Origin: Verticillium longisporum
Lineage: Eukaryota > Ascomycota > Sordariomycetes > Glomerellales > Plectosphaerellaceae
Assembly (NCBI GenBank): GCA_019188255.1
Contig: JAETXT010000006.1
Span: forward strand, 3,596,001 to 3,660,000
DNA length: 64,000 bases
Direction: 5' to 3'
Shown: piece after piece, positions 1 to 12,976 of the stretch
How positions within the stretch are numbered: position 1 is the first letter of the stretch
Layout of the letters: each line of letters starts with the position of its first letter
Made by a program: the position numbers and the translations under genes
The notes under the pieces: model-generated
Database searches by the model: none
Seen by the model: the letters and a program-made list of their open reading frames with translations, nothing else
Told to the model about the DNA's origin: nothing

Positions 1-324
1 ATAGGTGTGGCTAGTGCTGAGCTCCGCTATGAGTCCACAACCACAGCACTGCCCTCACCGGTGACTCCAGCAGGCCTGCAGCTGGAAGAGTGATGAGTGA
101 TGACACACACAAGACACAACCCTGCACTTGTCCTTCACCAGCCAGCATACCTACTTGAGTCGACGTCGCTTCTCACCAGATACAGATACTGAGAGATTCA
201 ACACATTTCTTCAGCAATCTCGCCGCCGGCACAGCACCAACGTGGCCTTTCCCAGCACCCGGCCATCACTTTCCATCGACCGACTGACACTGCCTAACCT
301 TTTCCGAACACCCCGCTAGACACC
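1..324 (+). other. 5' leader and promoter of the helicase gene
   Basis: No coding signal was recognised. The last 200 bases are pyrimidine-rich and the start codon context (CACCATGG, 321-328) is a good eukaryotic initiation context. Confidence 0.5.
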
Positions 325-3300
325 ATGGCGTCGAACGGCATCGACGACGCTGAAGCCCAATGGCGAGCTCAATTCGAGGCCATGAAGGCTGCTCTTTCTA
401 GCCTTAACCTCCCTGCCGACGCGAAGCCCACGGAGTTGGATTTTGACGACGACTACGAAGGCTATTCTTCCGGAAATGCCGCTCAGGATGTGTGGGACTT
501 CATCTCTGACGACGATGACGACTACAGCAGCGATCAGCTGGACGGTCCCGACGGTTTCGCCCAGGCAGAAGAGTTCGGCGCCGACTGGTTCGTCGGGAAA
601 TGCTCCGAGGTGGCGGCACAGAATGGTCTCTCCAGTGACGCCTTCCAAAACCAGGTCCTCGGAGTCTTAACCCTCGACAGAGGTGAGGACGAGGTTCAGT
701 CTCAGCTCACCGATCTCATCGGTTTCGGCGATCTTGAATTCATCATCGAGCTCCTCGCTCACCGCAGCAGTATCGTCACTGCCGTAACGACCCAGGGCAC
801 TCAAGAGGGCCCTGGCGGTCGGAGTCTCCTGACCACGGCGGAGCGGGACGAGGCTCTTCGCAGGAAGGACTACGAACACAAGACAGCTGTACTCGCCCCT
901 CATGTCAACCGAGAAAACGAGTACCCGCACGTGTACAAGGCACATTCCGCCAACAACAGCCTGAGCCACTCGGGCCGCAAGTACGCGTTGCCTGAGGGCA
1001 GCAAGAGGGATGTCTTTGAAAAGTACGAGGAGTACTCGATTCCTGCCGGAAAGAAGGGCACGCTGGGTCCTGGACGAAAACTCGTCAACATTGCCGACAT
1101 GGACGGCCTTTGCCGGGCCACTTTCAAAGGCTACAAGTCCCTCAACCGCATGCAGAGTCTCGTGCACCCTGTGGCCTACAAGACGAACGAGAATATGCTC
1201 ATTTGTGCACCTACTGGTGCTGTAAGTTCAGCTACGAAGTTTTCACCAACACAGTTAGCTGATTCTTGCGTAGGGTAAAACGGATGCTGCTATGCTCACC
1301 ATCCTGCAGACTATCGGCCATTATTGCACACCCAACCCGATCGAAAACCCGTCGGTCACTGACTTCGCCGTCAACTCGGCCGACTTCAAGATTGTCTACG
1401 TTGCGCCCATGAAAGCCCTGGCCGCCGAAATAACCGAGAAGCTGGGCAAGCGCCTGGCTTGGCTTGGCATCAAGTGCCGCGAATACACCGGTGACATGCA
1501 CTTGACTAAATCTGAGATTGTACAAACCCAGATCATCGTGACGACCCCTGAAAAATGGGACGTTGTCACGCGTAAAGGCACGGGCGACACTGAGCTGGTG
1601 CAGAAAGTGAGGCTTCTTATCATCGATGAGGTCCACATGTTGCACGATGAGCGTGGTGCCGTTCTAGAGTCCCTTGTCGCCCGAACGGAGCGTCAGGTCG
1701 AGAGCACCCAATCTCTCATCCGAATTGTTGGTCTCAGTGCCACGTTGCCCAATTATATCGACGTCGCCGACTTCCTCAAGGTCAACCGCTACATGGGTTT
1801 GTTCTATTTCGACGCGTCATTTCGCCCCGTTCCGCTTGAGCAGCACTTCATCGGTGTTAAGGGCAAGGCTGGATCGAAACAATCCAAGGAGAACCTCGAC
1901 AACGTAGCATTCGACAAGGTCAAGGAGATGCTGGAGCAGGGACACCAGATCATGGTGTTCGTACATTCCCGCCGAGATACATACATGTCGGCCAAAATGC
2001 TGCACGAGAAGGCGGTTGACCAGTTCTGCCTGGACCTTTTCGATCCTAGTGGCCATCCGAAGTACGAAAACGCCGTCCGCGATATGAAATCGTCCAAGGC
2101 AAAGGACCTTCGCGAGCTCATCCCCAAAGGTCTGGGTATTCATCACGCTGGCATGGCCCGATCCGACAGGAACTTGGTGGTGCGCCTCTTCGGTGAGAGT
2201 GTCATTAAGGTTCTTTGCTGTACGGCCACTTTGGCTTGGGGTGTCAACTTGCCAGCCGCAGCTGTCATCATCAAAGGAACGCAGGTGTACAGCGCCCAGG
2301 ACGGTAAGTTTGTCGACCTAGGAATTCTCGACGTCCTGCAAATCTTTGGTCGTGCTGGTCGACCTCAGTTCGAGGACACTGGTATTGGCATGATCTGCAC
2401 GACGCTCGACCGCCTCCCACACTACCTTACAGCTGTCACGGAACAGCAACCCATCGAATCCAAGTTTTCGTCAAAACTTGTGGACAATTTGAACGCCGAA
2501 ATTTCCCTGGGTACCGTCACGTCGATTCCCGAGGCCGTTCAGTGGATTGGCTATTCCTATCTTTTTGTCAGAATGCAGCGGAGCCCCATGACCTACGGTA
2601 TCGAATGGGCGGAAATCAGGGACGACCCGACTCTCGTCCAGCGACGTCGAAAGTTGGCAATCCAGGCGGCGAAGACTCTCCAACAGAGCCAGATGATCAT
2701 ATTCAACGAGGTGACAGAGGAGCTGCGTAGCAAGGACATTGGACGGATTGCCAGCCAGTTCTATATCCTCCACACGAGCGTGCAAATCTTCAACACCATG
2801 ATGCAGCCGCATGCGACGGAGGCGGATGTTCTGAAAATGATGAGCATGAGCGGCGAGTTCGATAACATTCAGTCCAGAGACAGCGAAGCGAAGGAGCTGT
2901 CATACCTCAAGGACAACGTAGTGCCTTGTGCGGTCGGTGAAGGCATCGACACGCCCCAGGCCAAGACTAATATTCTTCTGCAAGCGTATATCTCGCGGGC
3001 GCAGATGGAAGACTTTGCGCTTGGCAATGATCTCAACTACGTGGCGCAGCAGTCTGGACGTATCTGCAGGGCGCTGTTCATGATCGCTCTTAACAGGAGA
3101 TGGGGACACCAGTGCCTGGTACTTCTGACTCTAGCAAAGTCTATCGAGAGGCGTATCTGGCCATTCCAGCATCCCCTCCATCAGTTCGACTTGGCCAAGT
3201 CGGTTCTCAATCAGCTTGACGCCAAGGCGAATCTCACCATCGAGGCCATGCGAGACATGGATCCAGCGGAGATTGGTGGCCTTGTTCACAACCAGGCTGC

Positions 3301-6300
3301 TGGTAAGAACATTTCACGCATACTGAGCAACTTCCCTACGGTCAGCATTGAAGCGGAGATTGCTCCCCTGAACCGCGATGTGTTGCGGATCAGGCTGTTC
3401 ATCACGCCTGACTTCCGATGGAATGACCATGTCAATGGCACCTCCGAATCTTACTACATCTGGGTCGAGAACTCGGAAACATCCGAAATTTACCATCACG
3501 AGTTCTTCATTCTGAGCCGCAGGAAACTCAACGACGACCACGAACTCAACTTCACCATTCCCCTGTCCGATCCTCTCCCCACGCAAATCTATGTGCGGGC
3601 TGTGTCCGATAGGTGGCTCGGTGCTGAGACGGTGACACCGGTCTCGTTCCAACACCTGATCCGTCCTGACACAGAGAGTTTCTATACCGATCTGCTGAAT
3701 CTACAACCGCTCTCCATCTCGGCGCTGAAGAACCCTGCCCTGGAGGAGATTTATGCGCAACGATTCCAATACTTCAACCCCATGCAGACGCAAATCTTCC
3801 ACACGCTTTACAACACCCCCGCCAACGTCCTTCTCGGGTCCCCGACAGGCAGTGGCAAGACAGTGGCTGCCGAGCTCGCGATGTGGTGGGCTTTCAAGGC
3901 GCGTCCTGGATCCAAGGTCGTTTATATCGCGCCGATGAAGGCCCTTGTTCGTGAACGAGTCAAGGATTGGGGCGCCCGGCTGGCGAAGCCTCTCGGGTTG
4001 AAGCTCGTCGAATTGACTGGTGAGTTCGTTAACTCTGTAGGTTGAAGCTCCTGCTGACAATGGATATAGGTGACAACACTCCCGACACCCGCACCATCAA
4101 GGACGCCGATGTGATTATTACCACGCCCGAAAAGTGGGATGGTATCTCCCGTAGCTGGCAGACCCGTGGCTACGTCCGACAGGTCAGCTTGGTCATCATT
4201 GACGAGATTCACCTTCTCGCGGGTGATCGAGGTCCGATTCTGGAAATTATCGTTTCCCGTATGAACTACATTGCAGTTTCTATCAAGAACTCTGTCCGTC
4301 TACTGGGCATGTCAACAGCTTGCGCGAACGCTTCGGACCTGGGCAACTGGCTCGGCGTCAAGGAAGGCCTGTTCAACTTCCGACACTCCGTGCGCCCTGT
4401 TCCCTTGGAGCTATACATTGACGGGTTCCCTGAGGTGCGGGGCTTCTGTCCGTTGATGCAGTCGATGAATAGACCGACGTTCCTCGCTGTTAAAACTCAC
4501 AGTCCTGACAAGCCTGTCATCGTCTTTGTGCCATCCCGAAGACAGACGCGCCTTACAGCCAAGGACCTTATTAATCTGTGTGGTATGGAAGACAACCCTC
4601 GGCGGTTCCTCCATATGGACGAAGAAGACCTGCAGTTGAATCTCACAAGGGTCAAGGACGAGGCTCTCAAGGAGGCCATCAGCTTCGGTATTGGCCTCCA
4701 TCATGCCGGTCTGGTCGAGTCGGACCGACAGCTCGCTGAAGAGCTGTTCCTCAACAATAAGATCCAGATTCTCGTGGCGACGAGCACCCTCGCTTGGGGT
4801 GTCAACTTGCCAGCGCACCTGGTTGTCGTCAAAGGCACGCAGTTCTATGACGCCAAGATCGAGGGATACAAGGACATGGACCTCACGGATGTATTGCAGA
4901 TGCTGGGACGCGCGGGACGTCCGCAGTTCGACAACTCGGGCGTAGCTCGCATCTTCACGCAAAACGCCAAGAAGGACTTTTACAAGCACTTCCTCCATAC
5001 TGGTTTTCCTGTCGAGTCGTCACTTCACACCGTGTTGGACAACCATTTGGGTGCCGAAGTTTCGGCCGAAACCATTGTCACCAAGCAGGATGCTCTCGAC
5101 TACCTCACATGGACCTTCTTCTTCCGTCGACTACACAAGAACCCATCATTCTATGGGCTGGAGATTTCAGCCGAAGATCACAACAGCACGGCGGCGCAAC
5201 GTCTGGCCAACGACTTTATGATTGAGATGGTGGAGAAGTCGCTTGGCGAGCTCGCTAAGTCGAGCTGTGTCGAAGTGTACCCGAACGGCGACGTCGACTC
5301 GACACCACTCGGCAAGATCATGTCGTACTACTATCTCTCGCATCTGACGATCAGGCTTCTCGCCAAGTACGCGGCGCCAAACGCATCGTTCCTCGACGTG
5401 CTCTCGTGGATGTCCCGCGCGACCGAGTACGACGAGCTCCCCGTGCGTCACAACGAGGACCTCATCAACGCAGAACTCTCCCGAAACCTGCCCCTCCCCC
5501 CGACGGCCTTCAACATGCCCAAGAGGGACCCGCACGTCAAGTCTTTCTTGTTGCTCCAGGCGCACTTTTCCCGCGTCAACCTGCCCATCAGCGATTACGT
5601 CGGCGATCAGACATCCGTTCTCGACCAGGCCATCCGTATCATCCAGGCGTCGATCGACGTGCTCGCCGAGCTGGGTTACCTATCGAGCTGCCTGCAAATG
5701 ATGGCCCTCCTCCAGTCCGTCAAGTCCCCCCGATGGCCCCCCGACCCCCCCGCCTCCATCCTGCCCGGCGTCGACGCCGAGTCGTCCGTCATCAAGGAGG
5801 CCGACCGCAAGCTGCGTCTCGCAGCCATCACGGCCCTTCCGCAGGCGAAGCTCTCGCAGCTCGCATCGCGCCTCGGCGTCTCCAGCTCGCAGCAGCCGCG
5901 CTTCCTGAAAGCCGCCGCTGCCCTACCAAACGTCAAGGTCTCCATCCCCGACGTGACAGCCCAGGGCGCCACCATCGAGCTGCGCCGGCTCAACGCCATC
6001 ACCGAGCGCGAGGCGCGCATCTACGCGCCCCGCTTCCCCAAGCCGCAGACGGAAGGCTGGTTCGTCGTCGTCGGCGACGTGGCCAGGGACGAGGTGCTCG
6101 GCGTCAAGAGGGTCGGCTGGGCGCCGCCGCGGGGCAGTAAGAACGCCAGGCCCGGGGCGGCGGGCGTCGAGGTGGGCTCGAGGCCGACGGCCAGGGCGAG
6201 CATCAAGCTGCCGGAGAGCGTGCAGGGGCGGAAGGTCGACGTGCTGGTCGTGAGCGACACCTATGTCGGGTTGGAGTACCGGGTTCTCGGCGTCGATGTG

Positions 6301-6369
6301 CCGGCGCCGCCGGTGGTGGATGATGATGTGGACAAGGGGAAGAAGGCGGCTGCTGCTGGGCCTGCTTAG
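325..6369 (+). CDS. SLH1: RQT-complex RNA helicase Slh1 (ASCC3 homologue)
   Basis: Ski2-like tandem-cassette helicase; by homology it is the motor of the ribosome-quality-control trigger complex that splits collided ribosomes in the cytoplasm. Three exons (325-1221, 1274-4019, 4070-6369) give 1980 residues, close to yeast Slh1. Both introns are GT-AG and restore motifs exactly: intron 1 (1222-1273) splits APTGA|GKTD, the Walker A of cassette 1. The DExH boxes are DEVH at about residues 417-420 and DEIH at about 1259-1262; the second Walker A (PTGSGKT) is near residue 1155. A Sec63 module follows each cassette. Motif III of cassette 2 reads STA rather than SAT, which agrees with the known degeneracy of second cassettes in this family. 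The acidic N-terminus (poly-D near residue 55) is typical. Brr2 is the alternative, but the length and N-terminus favour Slh1. Confidence 0.95.
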
Positions 6370-6944
6370 GCGTATACGTTCCTGAGCCGGGACGGCGGGG
6401 CAGAGCAGGATCATAACGTAGTTGCAAGCACAACAGAACATCATGACGTCGAGTACATGAGCTTGTAAAGTGGGCATGCCACAGTAAATCACCATGCATC
6501 AAGAGACAAAAATGAGTATGCAAAACGCGCCGCCCATCGTGAGAAAGGTCGACAACGCATTAGCGACGGATTTCTTTGCGCCGTCGCAGTGTATGAACCT
6601 AGTGATACCATGCCATGTCGCCCCATGACGATCCCTGAAGCAATCTCTCCCCGCCCAGCCGTCCGAAAACCGAACGCCTGCCAACGATGGACCAGGGCAA
6701 AGAAAACGAGATGAATGCTGAGCGCGAGAACCGAAACCCCCCTGCCGATGCCGAATAAAGCAAAGCAGCATAAACAAAAAACAAGAACAAAATGAATACA
6801 GTCCATGGGGGTATGCACGCCGATGCCGCCACGCCATGCACCCGAGAGCCACGAGTTCGTAAACAAACAAGATGAGAAAAGAAGAAGAGAGCAGAGGGAA
6901 AAACACCGTTCGAGAACGAGGTCGCGCGCGAAGCAGGCAACCCC
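6370..6944. other. Convergent 3' intergenic region
   Basis: Lies between the 3' ends of SLH1 (+) and the Rab gene (-). Several short ORFs overlap here but none resembles a protein family. Probably shared 3' UTR and terminator sequence. Confidence 0.5.
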
Positions 6945-8085
6945 CTAACAGCACCGCTTCCGCCTCCCCACCGTCCCATCCATCTCCTCCCTCTCCTCGG
7001 CAACCTCGACCGGCACGCCGGGTACCGTGAACCCCGGCGAGAACAGCCAGCTCCGCCTGTCCCTGCCGACCCGGAAGCTGCCACCGGCGGACCCGGCACC
7101 ACCGTAGACGGCACCGTCAAAGTAGCCTGCCTCGCCCGCACCGAAGCCCGGTGTGCCAGGCGTCGCCATGGCCTGCAGCAGGGCCTGCTGGATCTTGCGG
7201 TTCTGCTCGACGAGTTTGCGGGTCACGACGCGGAAGACCTCTTCGACACCCTCGCCTGATTCGGCAGAGATTTCGTGGCAGGCGTCCCAGCCAGCTTCCT
7301 GGCCCCAGAAGCCGGATGAGCGCTTGGACGAGGGAGAGCGGGGGTGAGCGGCATCGGAAGGGGCGTTTTGGGCGTGCTGCTGCTGCTGCTGCTGTTGCTG
7401 CGCGGCGTGGTGGACTGTCGATAGTGCGTGGTGCGCCGCGGGGTAGTCGGGAGACAAGGAGACGCCGCCCTGGAAGGTGGACGGTAGGGCGGGAGCGAAG
7501 CCTGTGGCGTTGGCTGGCGGGGGCGGGGTCGAGGCGAGGCCGGGGCCGAGGTTTTCGGCGACGAAGGAGATGCAGCACTCGAAGGGGACCTCGCGCAAGG
7601 TGGGGGCGCGGGCGACCATGTCTGGCTTGGTGCCGTCGACGTGGAGGACGACGTCGGCGAGAAGCGAGCGGCGTAGCTCGGTGGGCCAGAGGCCCATTTC
7701 GGCGAAGGACTGGGCGTCGGTGATGGAGTAGCAGAGGATGCAGGCGTTGGCGCCGCGGTAGTAGAGGCGGGATATGCTGCGGAAACGTTCCTGGCCGGCT
7801 TTTGAGCGTTAGCAGGAAAGGAAAAAGATGCAGACATGAAGTCATGCAGGCAGCCAGCCGGCCAGCCACGTGGGGAGGAGGAGGAGCCTTACCGGTGTCC
7901 CAGATCTGCAGGCGCACGGTGGTGTCGGAATCGCCGTCGACAACGCGCTTGGTCATGAAGGAGGCGCCGACGGTCGATGTAATCTGGGAAGGGTTGAAGC
8001 TGCCCTTGCAAAAGCGCTCGACGAGGCTCGTCTTGCCGACGCCCTGGGAGCCGAGGACGACGATCTTGGCCTCAAGGGAGGACAT
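6945..8085 (-). CDS. Rab-family small GTPase with long G-domain insertion
   Basis: Membrane-trafficking GTPase of the Rab/Ypt type. Two exons (8085-7893, 7798-6945; intron 7799-7892) encode 348 residues, against about 200 for a normal Rab. The P-loop GSQGVGKT is at residues 12-19. WDTAGQE is rebuilt exactly across the intron, followed by the Rab-type FRSISRLYYRGA. The G4 motif is TKPD rather than NKxD, and the G5 motif appears as EISAESG. Between G4 and G5 there are about 130 extra residues that are Pro/Ala-rich and include eight consecutive Gln. The C-terminus RKRCC supplies two prenylatable cysteines. The switch region is closest to Rab5/21/24-like proteins; the exact subfamily is not assigned. 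Start chosen at the Met immediately before the SLEAKIVVLG strand. Confidence 0.85.
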
Positions 8086-9561
8086 GGTGGGTAGTGCGAC
8101 GTCGACTCGCGAGCGAGCGAATCGATGTGGAAGGTGGCGGCCTGATTGCTCAAGAGGTTGCGGATGCTCCGGTCGGTGTTCCTGGCAGAGCCACACGAAT
8201 GTTGCGATGGGTGGGTTCTATGGAGACGAAATCAATCTTCGGTGTTTTCTTTTTGCTGCCACGGCAAGGGATTTGCTGGGCGTGGAGAGCGGGCGTCTTT
8301 TGGCGTCGACAACAAAGAACACAACAGAGAGAGAGGGTCTAGCCGGCTGGCAGAGAATGGGGAAGGAGAAGGAGAACCAAAACAAAAAAAGGGCATGCGC
8401 TGCAGATGGTAATTTTGACGGCCAACACAGGAAAGACCCTATGCTTCGAGAATCGGCTTGATCGCCGTCTCGGTTGGCGCGTGGCAAGTCACCAGGCGGT
8501 CAGTCTCGGGGGTGAGGAGAGCGGCAGGAAGAAAACAAGATGGACAAAAAAGAGTCGCCAGCTGAGCCTGGGAGGATTGGCAGGAGGTGGCCAAGAGGCT
8601 TAAGCGAGGGTCAGGCAAGGCGCCGAATGCTGGCGCGTGGGCTGAGAATGTCTGACCAGGGGATCGCTGAGGCCCTGGCAGATCGTGTATTCCGTCTGTT
8701 CGGCTCGTCAGGCCCACGGCGCAGTGGTTGGTCGGCTGTCGGGGGACACGAAGCAGGTGATTTGGAGATTGTTGATGTATCTTCCCATGGCCTGTTGTTG
8801 GTGATCAGGGGGGACGACGACGGCGACGACGACGACGGCGACGACGACGACAGGCGGAAAAGACAGCAAACGCGGGGTTATGCTGACTGGCTCAGTAGCT
8901 GATGGCTTGTTGCTGTGTGCATTTATCTTGAAATGAGACCATGCGTCCTGGGATCGAGAACAGGACGCATGCCAGTCCGTGTTGAGATGACGAACACGAA
9001 CAGGGGAAGGCCTCGCAAGGCCTCAACAACAGGGAGGGTCAGAGGAGAGGCAAGGCCGAGGGGGTACGGCGTGTGAGGTACCTACTTAGTGGGTAGGTAC
9101 CTACTTAGTGGGTAGGTACCTACTTAGTGGGTAGGTACCTAAGCTTACAGCGGGGGCAGGTGAGCGTAGGATGAGTCAGCTGAGGAGCCCGTTGTATTGC
9201 GCACGTGAGGTGGGGCAGGAATGTGCGTCATTGTCTGCAGCTGCAAGAACAACCCCAGCACCAGCACCTGCCCGCACTCTGGCCTGCTGCACCTGCTCCC
9301 TGGCCGCATTCCTCTGAACTCACTAAAGCCACTGATACCACGCACCCGCACCCGGGCAGTCGGCCCCGCCCGGCCCGGGGCTTCCTGCCTTCCTCGCCGT
9401 GAACCCCTCTTTATCCGTTCGTCTTTATCCTTCATCACCTCAATGCCCTGGTTGCCCTGGTTCCTTCCTCCATGTCCCTCTGCCTTCCCTCAGCATCACG
9501 ACCACAAGCATTCATCATCAGCAACCCAATCCGCCCTCACCATCGTGCCCAATTGGCTGGT
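8086..9561. other. Intergenic region upstream of the Rab gene
   Basis: About 1.5 kb that should hold the Rab promoter and the 3' end of the SDR gene. It contains a GAC-rich run (8816-8852) and the 19-bp tandem repeat at 9076-9141. No convincing gene was seen. Confidence 0.5.
9076..9141. repeat. 19-bp tandem repeat, 3 copies plus partial
   Basis: Three identical 19-bp units (AGGTACCTACTTAGTGGGT) at 9076, 9095 and 9114, then a partial copy. Each unit contains the palindrome AGGTACCT, which recurs elsewhere in the window. Confidence 0.95.
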
Positions 9562-10323
9562 CTACCACGGCACCTCCCCTCCGTCATACTTCAAAAACCC
9601 TGGCCCGTCCCTCGACGCCCGGTCCACAGCCTTCAACACTCCCTCGGCACTCTCTTCCGTCGTAATAGCGCCCAGCGCATCGAGCCCTATGCCGCTGTCC
9701 TTGACTGCAAACGCCGCCATGTCCGTCTTGACCAGGCCCGGTGTCACCACGACCGCTGTGAGCCACGGCTCTTCAAAGTGCGCCGTTCGCACGACCCAGT
9801 TGAGCGCTCCCTTGGTGAGGCCGTAGGGGCTCGTTGTGCGAGGCCACGGCGACGCCGCCATGCCCTCAATCTTGGCGACCGAGGCCAGCTCTGAGCCGAT
9901 GCCGATGAATTTGGGGTTCGCCGACTTTCGGAGGAGCGGCGCCGTGGCCTGCAAAAGAGCCAATGGGGCCGTCGTGTTGATCGCAACGTGGTGGCCCACA
10001 GACTTGAGGTCCGTCTGCAGGATGGTGTTGCCTGATTCACCGGCCGCAGCATTGGCAATGACCACGTCAAGGACCTCGATGCCGTGCTCGGACTGCAGCT
10101 TTGCTACGGCTTGGAAGGGCGCCCCGAGGTCGGCAGCGTCGAGGGCCAGGACAATCAGTCGTGACGAGTCGTGGCTCGGGAGCGTCGTGAGGGCCTGCGC
10201 CGCCTCATGGGCCGAATCGCGGACGCCGGCGATGATGGTCGTCGAGGGGCGCAAAAGGAGGGCGCGGACTATGGCATGGCCAATACCGCGGGTTGTGCCT
10301 GTGATGAGGTACGTTGTTGACAT
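9562..10323 (-). CDS. Short-chain dehydrogenase/reductase
   Basis: Intronless gene for a 253-residue classical SDR, presumably an NAD(P)H-dependent ketoreductase. The cofactor motif TGTTRGIG lies at residues 8-15, NAAAG follows strand 4, and the active-site YGLTK (YxxxK) follows a SELAS segment. Overall it resembles norsolorinic-acid-ketoreductase-like and sniffer-like SDRs; the substrate is unknown. The start at 10323 is preferred over an upstream in-frame ATG at 10380 because MSTTYLITG begins the first beta strand directly. It is transcribed away from the MFS transporter at 11227, so the two could share a bidirectional promoter and be co-regulated; that is inference. Confidence 0.85.
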   Translation of the reverse strand: MSTTYLITGTTRGIGHAIVRALLLRPSTTIIAGVRDSAHEAAQALTTLPSHDSSRLIVLALDAADLGAPFQAVAKLQSEHGIEVLDVVIANAAAGESGNTILQTDLKSVGHHVAINTTAPLALLQATAPLLRKSANPKFIGIGSELASVAKIEGMAASPWPRTTSPYGLTKGALNWVVRTAHFEEPWLTAVVVTPGLVKTDMAAFAVKDSGIGLDALGAITTEESAEGVLKAVDRASRDGPGFLKYDGGEVPW

Positions 10324-11226
10324 GGTAATGATGAGAGGATGGCGTTTGATACAAGTTCTTTGGTGACTTTTTCTAGTCAATGCATCTTCAGGGACGGCCG
10401 ACGATCTCTATTTGTAGTCATGATCGTTGTCCAGACAGCCAGGATTTACTCGTCGTCCATGTTGGTAAGCGACATGGACATGGTGTGGTGGTGCAGCACC
10501 TCCTGAATCCTCCGCAGATGACCCCTGCTCCAGCAACCACCGCCGACAAACCCGCGGCGATAATTCGTCGAGCAAAGTCCTGGGCGATCGGAGTCTATGC
10601 ACAAAGCTGCCGCCAAGCCTGATGCGACGATAGATCTGTTCAAATTGGAGCATGTTCTGCTAGTGCTGATCATGTACTTACGATCGTAGGTCGAATCAAA
10701 TCACCTCTCGCGACTGAACGCCCATTCAGCCTGGGCCAAAAGGCATGTCAGCGTAGCCTTGATTCCTTCAAAAAAGGATCCAGGGTGGGCCCATCGTGTC
10801 CAATGGTGGTCCCTTGGTAATTTGCCAGGCATACAGGTGGCACAACGTTCGAACGATACATCACTGGAGGAATTTCTAGCAAGCCTCCGAGGACCCGGCG
10901 CCTGAGAAGCACAGCAACTTACCCGGCAAACGGGGAACTCAAACTTTATTTCCCCACTCGGCCAACGTTGCGATCGGCCGGCCGGTTCTTCTCGCAACTC
11001 TGCAGCCGAGTTACAGCTTAGGCTAGGATTGCCGCAACAGGCACCAAACCCCGCGAGAATGAACTAGCTCACCCCCAACGTGGGTCTGCGTCGGCGAAAG
11101 CGGCTTTCGCCGTATCATCAGGTCCGAATCGGAGGTCAAGTCGGAATATCGAAGTGACAACATAAACTACCGATCTCTCTTCCCTGGTCTTGACCCTCTA
11201 ACAATGATTGTGAAGACTTCTCAAGC
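10324..11226. other. Divergent promoter region between SDR and MFS genes
   Basis: About 0.9 kb between divergently transcribed genes. No coding region was recognised. The last 100 bases before 11227 resemble a pyrimidine-rich fungal leader. Confidence 0.5.
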
Positions 11227-12976
11227 ATGGCGACAATAACGTCCACAACCCAGACGGTGTCCACCGTGTCCCTGGAGGCGCGTAATACATCTACGGGAGG
11301 TCAAAGGCTGTCGCTCAACAGGCCAGACATCGCGGCAAGTCGGACTTTCCCGTCGGTTTACTCCCGCTTCAGTAAAACACAGAAACGCTCGACCACTTAC
11401 ACCACGGCTATTCGCGGGCTTTTAGCTTCCATGTCCACGACCAGCGTCTTTGCTGCTGTTCCCGAGATCACGTCTGCTTTCGACACAACACCAACGGCCA
11501 TCAACATCAGCAATGCCATCTATCTCGTCGTCATGGGGTTGGCCGCCTGTTTCTGGGGCCCGTTGTCGGATGTCTTTGGGCGAAGGACGGTGCGTAGGGT
11601 TGAGCTATGCAGAAGACTGGTTCTATACAGGAGGCTTACACTGCCAGGCTTACATTCTGAGTACCCTCTTGTTCTTCGCCTCTTCGATCGGCACCGCACT
11701 GTCGCCGAGTCTACCAGCCTTCTTCTTCTTCAGGTCACTTACAGCAGCGCAATCCACGGCGTTCCTCGTGCTTGCATCGAGCTGCATCTCTGATGTTTTC
11801 CATCCGGTCAGTCAAGTGACGCACACTTTTCGACGACATGCATCTGATTGAATGTAGACGGAACGCGCGACAGCCATGGGATGGTTCCTCCGAGGGGTCG
11901 CCTTTGGTCCCGCCTTTGGCCCCATTCTCGGTGGCATCATCGTCACCTTCACCTCATGGCGCGTTATCTTTTGGGTGCAATCCGGTCTTAGCGGCGTGGC
12001 CTTTCTGCTTGTAGCGTTTATGCTGCAGGAAACCCTGCTGCAAACCCGGCACGCAGAGCTAAAGGGTCAAAAGCCTGGTGCCGCAGCGAAAAAGTTGTGG
12101 CAGTGGTCCAATCCCTCGACCGTATTCAGGCTTCTTGGTCATGGAAACCTCTTTCTTGCGGTGAGTCTTATGCTTGGCTGGGAAGGCGACATTGTGGTGA
12201 GCCACAATCCACAAGAACAAGTAGGTTGACGGCCAACGCGTCTAGGTCTTCGCATCCTCGGCCGTCGGGTTCAACATGTATTCCCTCTTGACCCCGATCC
12301 GTTACATTCTCAACCCCAGGCTCGGGCTCACGACGCCCCTGCAGTCGGGTCTGATCTACTTGGCCCCGGGAGCGGGCTATCTCGTAGGCACAACACTCGG
12401 CGGCCGCTGGTCCGATCACAATGTTAAGTCGTGGATGCATCGACGCGGCTTCCGGTTGTGGGAGGACCGTCTGCGCAGCACGATTTTCTTCATGCTCGGA
12501 CTCTTACCGGGCTTCACCCTCCTGTACGGCTGGTCGGTTCAGAAGGGCTGGGGCGGCATCGCGCTGCCTGTCATCTGCCTGTTCGGTCAGGGGGTGTGCC
12601 AGACCACGACGTTCCCGAGCTTGAATGCATACATCCTCGACATCATGCAGGACCAGAGTGGGAAAGCCTCAGGTGCGTGTTTCCGTGGCGTGCGTGGTGG
12701 AGGCCAGGCAGACTGACTGTCGTTCAAACAACAGCGAGTCACTACATGATGAGATACTGTTTCTCGGCGCTAGCAACGGCTACCGTCGTGCCCATGATCG
12801 ACGCAATTGGTGTCGGTTGGACTGTGTGTATCTCGTCCGCCATGGTGTTCTTCAGTGGATGCCTCATCCTGGTGGTCATTCACTTTGGCGGGTCTTGGAG
12901 GGGCGCTGGCGCCGGCGCTGGGAGGAGTACGAGCATGGGTATGGGCACAGGTCGGGCTGGGGGCCAGCCAGTCTGA
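11227..12976 (+). CDS. MFS drug:H+ antiporter (DHA1, Qdr-like)
   Basis: Plasma-membrane multidrug exporter of the 12-TM DHA1 family, by homology. Five exons (11227-11589, 11648-11806, 11858-12160, 12246-12672, 12735-12976) give 497 residues; all four introns are GT-AG and keep phase. The MFS signature GPLSDVFGRRT ends exon 1 between TM2 and TM3. A cytoplasmic N-terminus of about 60 residues precedes TM1. The later segment GRWSDHNVKSW is the loop between TM8 and TM9. The C-terminus is short and Gly/Ser-rich. The segment order matches Qdr/fluconazole-resistance-like exporters; the substrate is not predictable. It is divergent from the SDR at 9562-10323. Confidence 0.88.

Noticed and set aside
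9562..12976. Secondary-metabolite cluster suggested by adjacent ketoreductase and exporter
   Set aside because: No polyketide synthase, peptide synthetase, terpene cyclase or pathway regulator lies nearby within the window.
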